Assembly (NCBI RefSeq): GCF_000617845.2 | Contig: NZ_DF820426.1 | Span: 558,001 to 622,000, forward strand | DNA from: Bradyrhizobium sp. DOA9 | Lineage (GTDB): Bacteria; Pseudomonadota; Alphaproteobacteria; Rhizobiales; Xanthobacteraceae | Direction of reading: 5' to 3' | Length of the DNA: 64,000 nucleotides | Shown here: positions 1 through 7,963 of the stretch, one piece after another | Layout: each line of letters starts with the position of its first letter | How positions within the stretch are numbered: the first letter of the stretch is position 1 | Position numbers and translations under genes: made by a program | The notes under the pieces: model-generated | Seen by the model: the letters and a program-made list of their open reading frames with translations, nothing else | Database searches by the model: none | What the model was told of the DNA's origin: nothing

Positions 1-25
1 AGCAGTTGCGCGGGAGCGGCGAGGC

Positions 26-685
26 ATGACGATGGACCTGCCGCAACTCAGCCTGTTGGGGACGACCGCGCTGCTGTTCGAAGCGCCGGGCGAGACCTCG
101 CTGACGACGCAGCGCCGCATCTGGGCCCTGGCGCTGGAGGCGGGGCTTCTGCCGGGCGTTCGGGAAGCCGTGCCGGGCATGAACAATCTCATGATCACGT
201 TCGCAGAGCCGCCGCGGCACCGCGGGCAACTCGAGCATAGGCTGATCGAGCTGTGGCACACCGTCGAGCCGCTTCCGGCGGCCGGACGCTGCCTCGATCT
301 GCCGGTGGTCTATGGCGGCGACGGCGGCCCGCACATGGCCGATGTCGTGGCCCACACCGGATTGAGCGTCGACGATATCGTCGCGATCCACAGCGCACCG
401 ACCTACACCGTCTACGCCCTCGGCAGTCATCCCGGGTATTGCTATCTCGGCGGCATGGACCAGCGCATCGCGACGCCGCGGCGGAAAGTGCCGGTGCTGC
501 GCATCCCGCGTGGCGCCGTCTCCATCGGCGGCAGTCAGACCGGCGTCTCCGCCTCCGATGGGCCAAGCGGCTGGAATACGATCGGCAGCACCGAGGTCGC
601 GTTCTTCGATGTCGAGCGCACGCCGCCGGCGCTGCTGCAGCCCGGTGACTGCATTCGCTTCAAGACCATCCGGGTGCTGCGATGA
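26..685 (+). CDS. pxpB: 5-oxoprolinase subunit B (KipI family)
   Basis: This is a 219-residue KipI/PxpB protein, one subunit of the ATP-dependent PxpABC enzyme that opens 5-oxoproline (pyroglutamate) to glutamate in the cytoplasm. Family landmarks visible are GSHPGYCYLGG (133-143), PRGAVSIGGSQTGV (161-174) and PSGWNTIGST (180-189). The length is normal for the family. The ATG at 26 follows a GGAG-rich stretch, and an in-frame ATG at 32 is a possible alternative. Its stop overlaps the start of pxpC by four bases (ATGA), so the two are translationally coupled. Only 25 bases precede the gene here, so the operon promoter lies outside the window. Substrate specificity rests on family membership; relatives may act on other lactams or urea-type amides. 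Confidence 0.9.
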   Translation: MTMDLPQLSLLGTTALLFEAPGETSLTTQRRIWALALEAGLLPGVREAVPGMNNLMITFAEPPRHRGQLEHRLIELWHTVEPLPAAGRCLDLPVVYGGDGGPHMADVVAHTGLSVDDIVAIHSAPTYTVYALGSHPGYCYLGGMDQRIATPRRKVPVLRIPRGAVSIGGSQTGVSASDGPSGWNTIGSTEVAFFDVERTPPALLQPGDCIRFKTIRVLR

Positions 686-1668
686 TCGAGGTGCTGTCGG
701 CCGGCGCGCTCGCCACGGTCCAGGATCTCGGCCGCACCGGCGCGCTCAATCTCGGCGTCGGGACATCGGGTGCGATGGATCCATTGGCGCTCGCCGCCGG
801 AAACATCCTGCTGCGCAACGAGGAGAATGCGGCAGCGCTCGAGATACCGCTGCTTCCGTTCCGCGTCCGCTTCACCCGTCCGACGGTGTTCGCCGTGACC
901 GGCGCGGATTGCGCGCCGCGGCTCGACGAGGCGCCAGTGCTGCCATGGTGGGCGCACCGCGCAGATGCCGGCCAGGTGCTCTCGCTCGCCGTTCCCTCAG
1001 CTGCGACCTGGCGCGCCTGCCGCGCCTATCTGTGCATCGCGGGCGGGATCGATGTTCCCTCGGTGCTCGGCTCGCGCAGCACCCAGCTGCGCGGCGCCTT
1101 CGGCGGGTTGGAAGGCCGTCCGCTGCGCGAGGGCGATCTATTGCCGGTTACCGAGACATGCGGTCGCGCCAAGACAGGCTTCGGCATCACGCCGCCCGGC
1201 CTTGCTCTGCCATTGCAGGTGGACGGGCTGACCGCCGTGCGGGTGCTGCCGGCGGCCGAGTACGACAGCTTCACGCCGTCCTCCCACGAGGCGCTATGGT
1301 CCGAGCCCTGGAAGATTACGTCGCAGAGCGACCGCTACGGCTATCGTCTCGCGGGCCCCGAGCTCAGGCCGCAGCGGCCCATGGAGCTGCGCTCGCACGG
1401 CATTGTTCCAGGCGTGATCCAGGTCCCCCATGGCGGCCAGCCGATCATCCAAATGCGCGATGCGCAGCCGTCGGGCGGCTATCCCAAGATCGGCACCGTC
1501 ATCGAGGCCGACCTCTGGCGCCTCGGCCAGGCTCCCATCGGCAGCCGGATTCGTTTCGTGCTGTGCAACTGGGACGAGGCGCTGGACGCGTTGGCGGCGA
1601 CCCGGCGCTGGCTGACCAACGCCCGCCGATTGGTCGAGCTCTACTGCAACCTGGGAGCGGTGCGATGA
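682..1668 (+). CDS. pxpC: 5-oxoprolinase subunit C (KipA, carboxyltransferase-like)
   Basis: This 328-residue protein has the AHS2/KipA fold shared by PxpC and the allophanate hydrolase/urea carboxylase family, and is the partner of PxpB in lactam opening. Motifs seen are VQDLGRTG (13-20), GAMDPLALAAGN (30-41), YLCIAGGIDVPSVLGSRST (116-134) and a C-terminal block with HGIVPGVIQVPHGGQPI (239-255) and SGGYPKIGTV (264-273). Both ends overlap the neighbouring genes by ATGA, placing it firmly in one operon. Databases often label such proteins biotin-dependent carboxyltransferases. The biotin-carrier-like gene next door could suggest that role, but that gene lacks a biotin lysine, so the 5-oxoprolinase assignment is preferred. 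Confidence 0.9.
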   Translation: MIEVLSAGALATVQDLGRTGALNLGVGTSGAMDPLALAAGNILLRNEENAAALEIPLLPFRVRFTRPTVFAVTGADCAPRLDEAPVLPWWAHRADAGQVLSLAVPSAATWRACRAYLCIAGGIDVPSVLGSRSTQLRGAFGGLEGRPLREGDLLPVTETCGRAKTGFGITPPGLALPLQVDGLTAVRVLPAAEYDSFTPSSHEALWSEPWKITSQSDRYGYRLAGPELRPQRPMELRSHGIVPGVIQVPHGGQPIIQMRDAQPSGGYPKIGTVIEADLWRLGQAPIGSRIRFVLCNWDEALDALAATRRWLTNARRLVELYCNLGAVR

Positions 1669-2090
1669 CCAGCCCACTCGACCATGTCGACCAGCTTTGC
1701 GCCTTCCTCGCGGCGACTGACATCGGCCTGCTCGAGCTGAAAGGCCCAGCCGGGACCCTACGCCTGCGGCATGACGGCGCCCGCGTCGAGGTCCAGATGA
1801 TAGAGGCAGCTACGGCGGCGGTGGCTACTGTGCCCACGCAGGTCATTCGGGCGCCGGTGCCGGGCATCTATCTCGACCGCCATCCATTGCGCTCGCAACC
1901 ATCGGCCGCCGTCGGCGCCGAAGTCGCCGCCGGCACGCCGCTCGCCTTCCTCCAGATCGGACCGCTCTTGCTTCCAGTCCCGGCACCGGAGGTCGGCCTG
2001 GTGGTCGAGAAGTTTGCCGAGCATGGCGCGACCGTGGGATACAGCGCACCGCTGATCGGATTGCAGCCGCACGGGAGTGACGCCCAATGA
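1665..2090 (+). CDS. Biotin-carrier-like protein without biotin-acceptor lysine
   Basis: This 141-residue protein resembles AccB-type biotin carboxyl carriers. A charged N-terminus (1-45) and a linker are followed by a lipoyl/biotinyl-like domain at about 60-135, beginning APVPGIYLDRHP and ending GATVGYSAPLIGLQP. By register with AccB (VGAEVAAGTPLAFL before and VVEKFAEHG after), the canonical AMKM biotinylation motif should fall at 98-101. The sequence there is IGPL, with Pro100 where the acceptor lysine belongs, so it cannot be biotinylated in the usual way. It lies between pxpC and pxpA with ATGA overlaps at both ends. It may be a structural or scaffold subunit of the 5-oxoprolinase complex or a decayed carrier; no function is established. 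Confidence 0.75.
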   Translation: MTSPLDHVDQLCAFLAATDIGLLELKGPAGTLRLRHDGARVEVQMIEAATAAVATVPTQVIRAPVPGIYLDRHPLRSQPSAAVGAEVAAGTPLAFLQIGPLLLPVPAPEVGLVVEKFAEHGATVGYSAPLIGLQPHGSDAQ

Positions 2091-2878
2091 AGATCGATCT
2101 CAATGCCGATCTGGGCGAGGGCTACGGCGCCTGGTCCATGGGCGACGACGATGCTCTGCTCGGCCTCGTCTCGTCGGCCAACATCGCCTGCGGCTTTCAC
2201 GCAGGCGATCCGCTGATCATGCAGCGCACCGTGGAATCGGCAAAGGCCCGCGGGGTCGATATCGGCGCCCATGTCGGTTTCCCGGATCGCCAGGGCTTCG
2301 GCCGCCGCGTGATGCAGATTGATGCCACCGAACTTGCGGCGATGGTCATCTATCAGCTCGGCGCGCTCGCCGGCATCGTCCGCGCAGCCGGTTACCGCAT
2401 GACCCATATGAGCTTCCACGGTGCCTTGGGCAACATGGCGGCCGCCAACGCCAAGCTCGCCGAACCGCTGGTCCGCGCCGTCGCCGCGTTCGATCGGGAG
2501 CTCCTCATCGTATCGTCGAGCAGCCGCGCCATCGAGGGGGCGGCGGCGGCCTGCGGCCTGCGCGTCGCAACCACCTTCCTGGCGGACCGCGCCTACGACG
2601 ATGACGGATTGCTCGTGCCCCGGGGCACGGCGGGCGCGGTCATTCACGACCCAGCGCTCGTGCTCGAACGGGTGCAGCGCCTGCTCTGCGACGGCGTCGT
2701 CATCACCGCGACCGGCCGGGCGCTGCCGATGCAGGCCACATCGATCCTGCTGCATGGCGACACGCCGGGCGCGGTCGAGTTCGCCCGGACGATCCGTGCC
2801 GCGATCGAGACCGCCGGCGGGGAGGTTGCGCCGGTGTCGCGCCTGATCACCGGCAGCCCCGGGCGTGGCCGATCATAA
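2087..2878 (+). CDS. pxpA: 5-oxoprolinase subunit A (LamB/YcsF family)
   Basis: This 263-residue LamB/YcsF protein is the third subunit of PxpABC. Conserved blocks are IDLNADLGEGYG (3-14), NIACGFHAGDP (33-43) and GAHVGFPDRQGFGRR (60-74), followed by a histidine-containing MSFHGALGNMA segment where relatives usually read KPHGALYN. The start overlaps the upstream gene by ATGA. Together with pxpB and pxpC it supplies all three subunits needed for ATP-dependent opening of 5-oxoproline. Replacement of the usual KPHGALYN-type block by SFHGALGNM is a mild departure from the family and may mark a different lactam substrate, but that is inference. Confidence 0.88.
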   Translation: MKIDLNADLGEGYGAWSMGDDDALLGLVSSANIACGFHAGDPLIMQRTVESAKARGVDIGAHVGFPDRQGFGRRVMQIDATELAAMVIYQLGALAGIVRAAGYRMTHMSFHGALGNMAAANAKLAEPLVRAVAAFDRELLIVSSSSRAIEGAAAACGLRVATTFLADRAYDDDGLLVPRGTAGAVIHDPALVLERVQRLLCDGVVITATGRALPMQATSILLHGDTPGAVEFARTIRAAIETAGGEVAPVSRLITGSPGRGRS

Positions 2879-2890
2879 GCGTACCTTATC

Positions 2891-2916
2891 CCGCCAAAGT
2901 GATTCCATCTTGGCGG
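2891..2916. repeat. Inverted repeat between pxpA and SDR gene
   Basis: Perfect 7-bp arms CCGCCAA (2891-2897) and TTGGCGG (2910-2916) enclose a 12-base loop. No T-run follows, so it may be a weak terminator, an mRNA-stabilising hairpin or an operator for transcription starting before the SDR gene. Confidence 0.4.
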
Positions 2917-2961
2917 CGGAACTGCTCCATCGGTAGCCTCTGGAGAACAGCGAGGAGTCAG

Positions 2962-3729
2962 ATGCCATTTTCCGACTACAGGACGGCTCTCGTCACCGGC
3001 GCCTCGTCCGGCATCGGCCTCGCCGTCGTCGAGCGCCTGGCGCGCGAGGGGCTGCAGGTGCACGCGCTGGCGCGCAGCGCCGATCCGCTGAAGGCGCTGG
3101 CGGAGCGCACCGGCTGCATTCCCCATGCCGTCGACGTTCGCGATCTGCCCGCCATCACCAAGCTCGCGGGCAGCGTCGAGTTCGACATCCTCGTCAACTG
3201 TGCCGGCGTCGACCGGCCCAAGAAATTCCTGCAGGCGGACGCCGAGGATATCGAGCTGCTGCTCGACGTGAATCTGCGCGCCGTCCTGCATCTGTGCCGC
3301 CTCGTCGTGCCCGGCATGGTGGCGCGCGACCGCGGTCACGTCGTGAACATCACTTCGATCGCCGGCGCGTATAATTTCGGCGGCAACTCGACCTACCACG
3401 CCACCAAGGCGGCGGTCAGCATGCTGTCCCGTCAGCTCCGCATCGACGCCTTCGGCAAGCGCGTTCGCGTCACCGAGGTGTGCCCGGGGCGGGTCGCGAC
3501 CGATATCTTCGCGCACGTCCACGGCGACTCCGCCGCCACCCGCGCCGCCTTCATCGAGGGATTCGAGCTGCCCGCGCCGGAGGACATCGCCGACGCGATC
3601 GCCTTCGCCATTGCCGCGCCGGTGGCGGTGAACATCGGCCATATCGAGATTACACCGACCCTGCAGGTGCCCGGCGGACTGTCGACGGTCCGTCCCGAGC
3701 GCCCCGCCAGCCCTCCAGCCGTCACCTAG
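2962..3729 (+). CDS. Short-chain dehydrogenase/reductase
   Basis: This is a classical NAD(P)-dependent SDR of 255 residues. Visible are the cofactor motif TGASSGIG (12-19), NCAG (79-82), the catalytic Ser132, and Tyr145 with Lys149 in YHATK. The ATG at 2962 is chosen because a GAGGAG ribosome-binding site sits just upstream; the frame is open further upstream, but no start there has a comparable site. It lies 83 bases after pxpA and 13 bases before a polar amino-acid permease gene, so it probably shares the operon. The substrate is unknown. The context suggests a hydroxy or oxo derivative of an amino acid or lactam, which is inference. Confidence 0.85.
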   Translation: MPFSDYRTALVTGASSGIGLAVVERLAREGLQVHALARSADPLKALAERTGCIPHAVDVRDLPAITKLAGSVEFDILVNCAGVDRPKKFLQADAEDIELLLDVNLRAVLHLCRLVVPGMVARDRGHVVNITSIAGAYNFGGNSTYHATKAAVSMLSRQLRIDAFGKRVRVTEVCPGRVATDIFAHVHGDSAATRAAFIEGFELPAPEDIADAIAFAIAAPVAVNIGHIEITPTLQVPGGLSTVRPERPASPPAVT

Positions 3730-3742
3730 AGCGGAGGCCGCG

Positions 3743-4444
3743 ATGAAGGGCTTCGACCTCATGGCGATCCTGCTGAACCCCGAGTTCAGCCGCATGCTCG
3801 TCCACGGGGTGAAGATGACCTTCATCATCTTCGCAGGCTCCTGGCTGCTCGCCATGAGCCTCGGTATCACCCTCCTTGCGATTCGAATGCTGCCGGGCCG
3901 GATCGCCGACGCCCTGGTCGAGGCCTACGTTGCCTATCACCGCAACGTGCCGACGCTGGTGCAGCTGATGCTCTGGTACTTCGGCGTCTCCAGCCTGCTG
4001 CCCGAGCGGCTCCAGGTCTGGCTGTCCGATCAGAACGGCGAGGCGATCTTCGCGGTGATCGCGCTCGGGCTTTGTCAGGCCGCGTATTTCAGCGAAGACC
4101 ATCGGTCGGGCTTGCGCGCCGTGCCAAAGGGGCAGTGGGAGGCCGCCCGCGCGCTGGGTCACAGCTATCTCGGCGCGATGGCTTACATCCTGCTGCCGCA
4201 GGCGGTCCGCAACGCGATGCCGGCGCTGGTGAACCACACGGTGTCACTGTTCAAGAACAGCAGCCTTGCCATGGCGATCGGCGTCACCGAACTCACACAT
4301 GCGGTGAAGGAGGTCGAAAATCAGAGCTTCCGCGCTTTCGAGACCTACCTGATCGCGACCGTCTTCTACCTCGCATGCTCCCTGCTCCTGATGTGGCTCG
4401 GCTATTATTTCGAGCGGCGCAGCCGCATGGCGGGAGCGCTCTGA
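3743..4444 (+). CDS. Polar amino-acid ABC transporter permease (HisM/GltJ-like)
   Basis: This 233-residue inner-membrane permease belongs to the HisMQ/GltJK family. It has an N-terminal hydrophobic segment around 20-45 and the cytoplasmic coupling loop (EAA-type) around QWEAARALGHSYLGAM, preceding the last membrane segments. The ATG at 3743 follows GGAGG. The next permease gene starts one base after its stop. With 4446-6877 it forms a complete four-gene importer, and the linkage to pxpABC suggests that it imports 5-oxoproline, glutamate or a similar acidic compound. Confidence 0.88.
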   Translation: MKGFDLMAILLNPEFSRMLVHGVKMTFIIFAGSWLLAMSLGITLLAIRMLPGRIADALVEAYVAYHRNVPTLVQLMLWYFGVSSLLPERLQVWLSDQNGEAIFAVIALGLCQAAYFSEDHRSGLRAVPKGQWEAARALGHSYLGAMAYILLPQAVRNAMPALVNHTVSLFKNSSLAMAIGVTELTHAVKEVENQSFRAFETYLIATVFYLACSLLLMWLGYYFERRSRMAGAL

Positions 4445-4445
4445 C

Positions 4446-5210
4446 ATGACGCTCCTGTTCAACATGATAGGCATCGTCAGCGACAACTGGCTGCTGCTGC
4501 TGGTCGGTCAGTTTCCGAACGGTCCGCTCGGTGGGATCGCCGCGACCCTGATCCTGTCGATCCTCGGAATTGCGCTGGCGTTCCCGCTCAGCGTGACGAT
4601 GGCACTCGCGCGTCTGTCGCCCTGGCCCGTGCTGCGCTGGCCGGCGACGGCGCTGGTCTACATCGTGCGCGGCGTTCCGCTGCTGCTGATCATCCTCTGG
4701 GTCTATTTCCTGCTGCCGCTCCTGATCGGCGAGAGCGTTCCCGGCTTCGTGACCATGCTCGCCACCCTCGTCATCTACGAGGGAGCGTTCCTCAGTGAAA
4801 TCGTACGAGCCGGAATCACGGCATTGCCGCGAGGGCAGATGGATGCGGCGCGGGCGCTCGGCCACAGCCACCTCGGCGCGATGCGCTACGTGATCCTGCC
4901 GCAAGCGCTGTTCAACATGATCCCGAGCATCATTAGCCAGTTCGTCTCCACCATCAAGGAGACGACGCTGGGCTACATCATCAACGTACCGGAGCTGACC
5001 TTCGCGGCGGGACAGATCAACAACCGGCTGCTGACCAAACCCTTCGAAGTCTATTTCATGCTCGCCATCATCTATTTCATCGTCTGCTGGACTCTTACCA
5101 AGCTGGCCAGCACGCTCGAGCGCCGGATTGCCGCCCGCCGCGCCCGATCCATGGATGGCGTCGCAGCCCCCGCTCTGGCGGCCGCGCCGGCCGGCGCCTC
5201 GAGGACATGA
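4446..5210 (+). CDS. Polar amino-acid ABC transporter permease (HisQ/GltK-like)
   Basis: This 254-residue permease is the second membrane subunit of the importer. It has hydrophobic segments at about 30-55, 75-100 and 105-125, and the conserved coupling loop at GQMDAARALGHSHLGAMRY. Its C-terminus ends in a hydrophilic Ala/Arg-rich tail. The stop overlaps the start of the ATPase gene by ATGA. It is a separate paralogue of the preceding permease rather than a duplicate, as is typical for heteromeric HisQM pairs. Confidence 0.88.
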   Translation: MTLLFNMIGIVSDNWLLLLVGQFPNGPLGGIAATLILSILGIALAFPLSVTMALARLSPWPVLRWPATALVYIVRGVPLLLIILWVYFLLPLLIGESVPGFVTMLATLVIYEGAFLSEIVRAGITALPRGQMDAARALGHSHLGAMRYVILPQALFNMIPSIISQFVSTIKETTLGYIINVPELTFAAGQINNRLLTKPFEVYFMLAIIYFIVCWTLTKLASTLERRIAARRARSMDGVAAPALAAAPAGASRT

Positions 5211-5983
5211 CCATGTCGCACCAAGCCCCGAGCAATACGGCAGCTCCGATGATCGAATTCATCGGCATCAACAAGTTCTACGGCTCGCTGCCGGCCCTCG
5301 TCGACGTCAACGCCGAGGTGAAGAAGGGCGAGGTGGTGGTGGTATGCGGCCCCTCGGGCTCAGGCAAGTCGACGCTCATCCGCACCGTCAACCGGCTCGA
5401 GGAAATCCAGTCGGGAGTGCTGCGCTTCGACGGACAGGATGTCCACGCCAAGATAGGCAGCTCGGCGATGAATCACCTGCGCAGCCGCATCGGCTTCGTG
5501 TTCCAGAGCTTCAATCTGTTTCCGCATCTCAGCGTGCTGGACAATGTGATGCTGTCGCCGGTGAAGGTGAACGGCATCAAGCGGAGCAAGGCGCGGGAGA
5601 TCGCGCTTCAGCTGCTCGACCGGGTCGGGCTTTCCAGCAAGGCGGAGAACTATCCGGCGCAGCTGTCCGGCGGCCAGCAGCAGCGTGTCGCGATCGCCCG
5701 AGCGCTGGCCATGGAGCCGCCGGCGATGCTGTTCGACGAGCCGACCAGCGCGCTCGACCCGGAAATGGTCGGCGAAGTGCTGTCGGTGATGCGGGGGCTC
5801 GCTCGCGACGGCATGACCATGATGTGCGTCACCCACGAGATGAATTTCGCACGCGATGTCGCCGACCGCGTCTGGTTCATGGATGCCGGACGCCTGCTCG
5901 AATCGGCGCCGCCCAGTGCGTTCTTCGGCTCGCCCCAGCATCCGCGCGCGCAGCGCTTCTTGTCGGACCTGCGGGCGCGATGA
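5207..5983 (+). CDS. Polar amino-acid ABC transporter ATPase (HisP/GltL-like)
   Basis: This 258-residue ATP-binding subunit has Walker A GPSGSGKST (48-56), the Q-loop near Gln100, signature LSGGQ (153-157), Walker B AMLFDEPT (173-180) and the switch His210. It energises import through the two preceding permeases. The ATG at 5207 overlaps the upstream stop, and ATG 5213 two codons later is an alternative. The high similarity of its core to GltL/HisP/ArtP ATPases supports a polar amino-acid transporter but does not fix the substrate. Confidence 0.9.
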   Translation: MTMSHQAPSNTAAPMIEFIGINKFYGSLPALVDVNAEVKKGEVVVVCGPSGSGKSTLIRTVNRLEEIQSGVLRFDGQDVHAKIGSSAMNHLRSRIGFVFQSFNLFPHLSVLDNVMLSPVKVNGIKRSKAREIALQLLDRVGLSSKAENYPAQLSGGQQQRVAIARALAMEPPAMLFDEPTSALDPEMVGEVLSVMRGLARDGMTMMCVTHEMNFARDVADRVWFMDAGRLLESAPPSAFFGSPQHPRAQRFLSDLRAR

Positions 5984-6019
5984 CGACGCTTGCCTTCACT
6001 GCAAAACAGGGAGTTTGGA

Positions 6020-6877
6020 ATGTCGATTGGGACTGAGATCGGAAAATGTGTGCTCCGCGCGGCTATTGTCGCAGCCGGCCTGAGTTGCCTTGCCCCGGTG
6101 GCGATAGCCGATCAGCTGGCCGATATCATGCAGCGCAAGGAACTGCGTTGCGGCACCTTTGCTGACGTGACCCCGTTCGCCGCGCCGGACCCGAAAACGC
6201 GCGAGATGGCGGGCTTCGATGTCGACCTCTGCAGGGCCATCGCCAAACGCTGGGGCGTGGAGGCGAAGATCAGCCCGCTCTCGGTCGAGGCGCGAGTGCC
6301 CGAGGTCAAGCTCGGCCGCGTCGACATCACGGTCGCCAATCTCGCCTACACGTTGGGCCGCGCCGAGCAGATCCAGTTCTCCGACCCCTATTACCTCGCC
6401 AAGGAGATGTTGGCGGTGAAGGCCTCGGACCCAGGCGCCACGAAGGCCGACTTCAAGGGCAAGCGGCTGGCCTCGACCAAGGGATCGACCTCCGAACTCG
6501 CGATCAAGCTGAACGAGTCGGACCCGCTCACCTTCGTCGACACCGGCTCGGCCTATATGGCCGTCCAGCAGAACAAGGCGGTCGGAATGGTGGCCAACAC
6601 CATGACCATCACCAAGCTCGTCAACGAATCCAAGACCGCCGGCCAGCCGCTGAAGATGATCGAGGAGCCGATGGCACTGCAGCCGATCGGCATCGGCATG
6701 AAGAAGGATGAACCGGCGCTGCTCGCCAAGGTCAACGAGACACTGCTCGCACTCGATCAGGCTGGCGAGATCAACCAGCTCTGGGACAAGTGGCTCGGCC
6801 CGGCCACCGAGTTCAAGATGACCCGCACCGACAAGGTCGTGCCGCTCAGCCAGCTCAAGTTCACGCCGCTGCCGTGA
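6020..6877 (+). CDS. Periplasmic solute-binding protein, amino-acid ABC type
   Basis: This is a 285-residue family 3 binding protein. A hydrophobic signal peptide runs to about residue 30 (cleavage expected after the Ala of PVAIA), followed by the typical ELRCGTFADVTPF opening and MAGFDVDLCRAIAKR segment that begins the ligand cleft. The ATG at 6020, preceded by CAGGGA, gives a proper signal sequence; a TTG at 5990 is open but unlikely. It delivers a ligand to the permease/ATPase encoded just upstream. As the last gene of the pxp-linked operon it probably binds pyroglutamate or an acidic amino acid, which is inferred from context only. Confidence 0.87.
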   Translation: MSIGTEIGKCVLRAAIVAAGLSCLAPVAIADQLADIMQRKELRCGTFADVTPFAAPDPKTREMAGFDVDLCRAIAKRWGVEAKISPLSVEARVPEVKLGRVDITVANLAYTLGRAEQIQFSDPYYLAKEMLAVKASDPGATKADFKGKRLASTKGSTSELAIKLNESDPLTFVDTGSAYMAVQQNKAVGMVANTMTITKLVNESKTAGQPLKMIEEPMALQPIGIGMKKDEPALLAKVNETLLALDQAGEINQLWDKWLGPATEFKMTRTDKVVPLSQLKFTPLP

Positions 6878-6956
6878 GCCGTGCCGCCGGGATCGGTGCC
6901 TCCTTCCGTCGACGCAAATCAGCCGTCCGCTTGATGTTCGGTCAGACAGCTCGATG

Positions 6957-7853
6957 TCACCGCCACGACTCCGGTTTCTCGACTCCGAGTTGCGCTACGA
7001 CCCACTCTGCGAAAGCTCGCACCGCCGATCTCTGTCGGCTGGCGCGCGGGTAAATGAGGCGGTGACCAACATATCGAATATTGGTTGCGCGCTTCGCCAA
7101 TGGAGCAACCAATCGCCCGCTGGCCAGTTCGCGTTCAGCCAGAAGGGTCGATTCCAGAGCAACCCCCAATCCCTCGGCCGCCGTCGCAATCGCCAGAAAG
7201 CTACGATCGAATCTCATGCCGTGAAGTGCGGGAGCTTCCAATCCATTTGCGGTAAACCATTGGTGCCACTGCACCTGTTTCACATCGGAGCGGATCAGCG
7301 TCCGATCGAGCAGATCGGCAGCCTTTTTTATCGACTTTGCGAGGGGGGGCGAGCAAAGCGGCGTGACCATCTCCTCGGCGAGAGGAACAACTTCGACACC
7401 CTCCGCACGCGGTGGACCGTAGACGATATCGACATCGAAGTCGTCGTTGCTGAAGCGCGCATATTCCGTGCTCGCAGCAAGCCGAACCTCGAGCTTCGGA
7501 TAAGCGGCGAGAAATTGTGAAAGCCTTGGCGCCAGCCATTGCGCAGCAAAGCTCGGCGCGGAGTGGACGCGTACCAATTGCGGTCCGCGTGCGGCGACCT
7601 CTTCGAGCCCGCGGCGGAGTTGATCGAAGGCGGCTCCGGTGTGACGCATCAGATTTTCGCCCTCAGGCGTCAATCGCACCGAGCGCGTGCTGCGCTCGAA
7701 CAGAACCGTCCGAAGCGTATCCTCAAGCTTGCGGATCGCATGACTGACCGCACTCGGCGTCAAGTGAAGCTCATTCGCCGCATCGCGGAAGGATCCCGTG
7801 CGGGCGGCAGCTTCAAACACGCGAATTGCCGATATTGGGACATTTGAAAGCAT
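6957..7853 (-). CDS. LysR-family transcriptional regulator (GcvA-like)
   Basis: This 298-residue regulator has an N-terminal winged helix-turn-helix (about 5-65, with AARTGSFRDAANELHLTPSA) and a C-terminal effector-binding domain (about 88-290). The HTH and the run SFAAQWLAPRLSQF place it close to the GcvA/AmpR subgroup. It starts with ATG at 7853 and diverges from an SDR/transketolase/TRAP gene set, with 110 bases between the two start codons. It is therefore the likely regulator of that sugar locus and of itself. The effector is unknown. It converges with the pxp-linked transporter operon. Confidence 0.88.
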   Translation of the reverse strand: MLSNVPISAIRVFEAAARTGSFRDAANELHLTPSAVSHAIRKLEDTLRTVLFERSTRSVRLTPEGENLMRHTGAAFDQLRRGLEEVAARGPQLVRVHSAPSFAAQWLAPRLSQFLAAYPKLEVRLAASTEYARFSNDDFDVDIVYGPPRAEGVEVVPLAEEMVTPLCSPPLAKSIKKAADLLDRTLIRSDVKQVQWHQWFTANGLEAPALHGMRFDRSFLAIATAAEGLGVALESTLLAERELASGRLVAPLAKRATNIRYVGHRLIYPRASRQRSAVRAFAEWVVAQLGVEKPESWR

Positions 7854-7963
7854 TTCATAAGTGAACCAGATTCATCGATCCGTGACAACTATGCGCTTGT
7901 CCGTTTTAGTGGCGCAGGTCATTCGTAATCTTGGCAAGCAAGAATAATTTGAGGGAGGAACAG
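7854..7963. promoter_or_regulatory. Divergent LysR/SDR control region
   Basis: This 110-base divergent region contains the dyad-like TTCATAAGTGAA at 7854-7865, directly before the LysR start codon, with TTCA/TGAA arms. A strong Shine-Dalgarno GAGGGAGGA (7951-7959) precedes the SDR start. The dyad is a candidate LysR site on positional grounds only. Confidence 0.4.

Noticed and set aside
2644..3870. A 408-codon minus-strand frame across pxpA and the SDR gene
   Set aside because: It is antisense to two genes with clear active-site motifs and has no recognisable domain.
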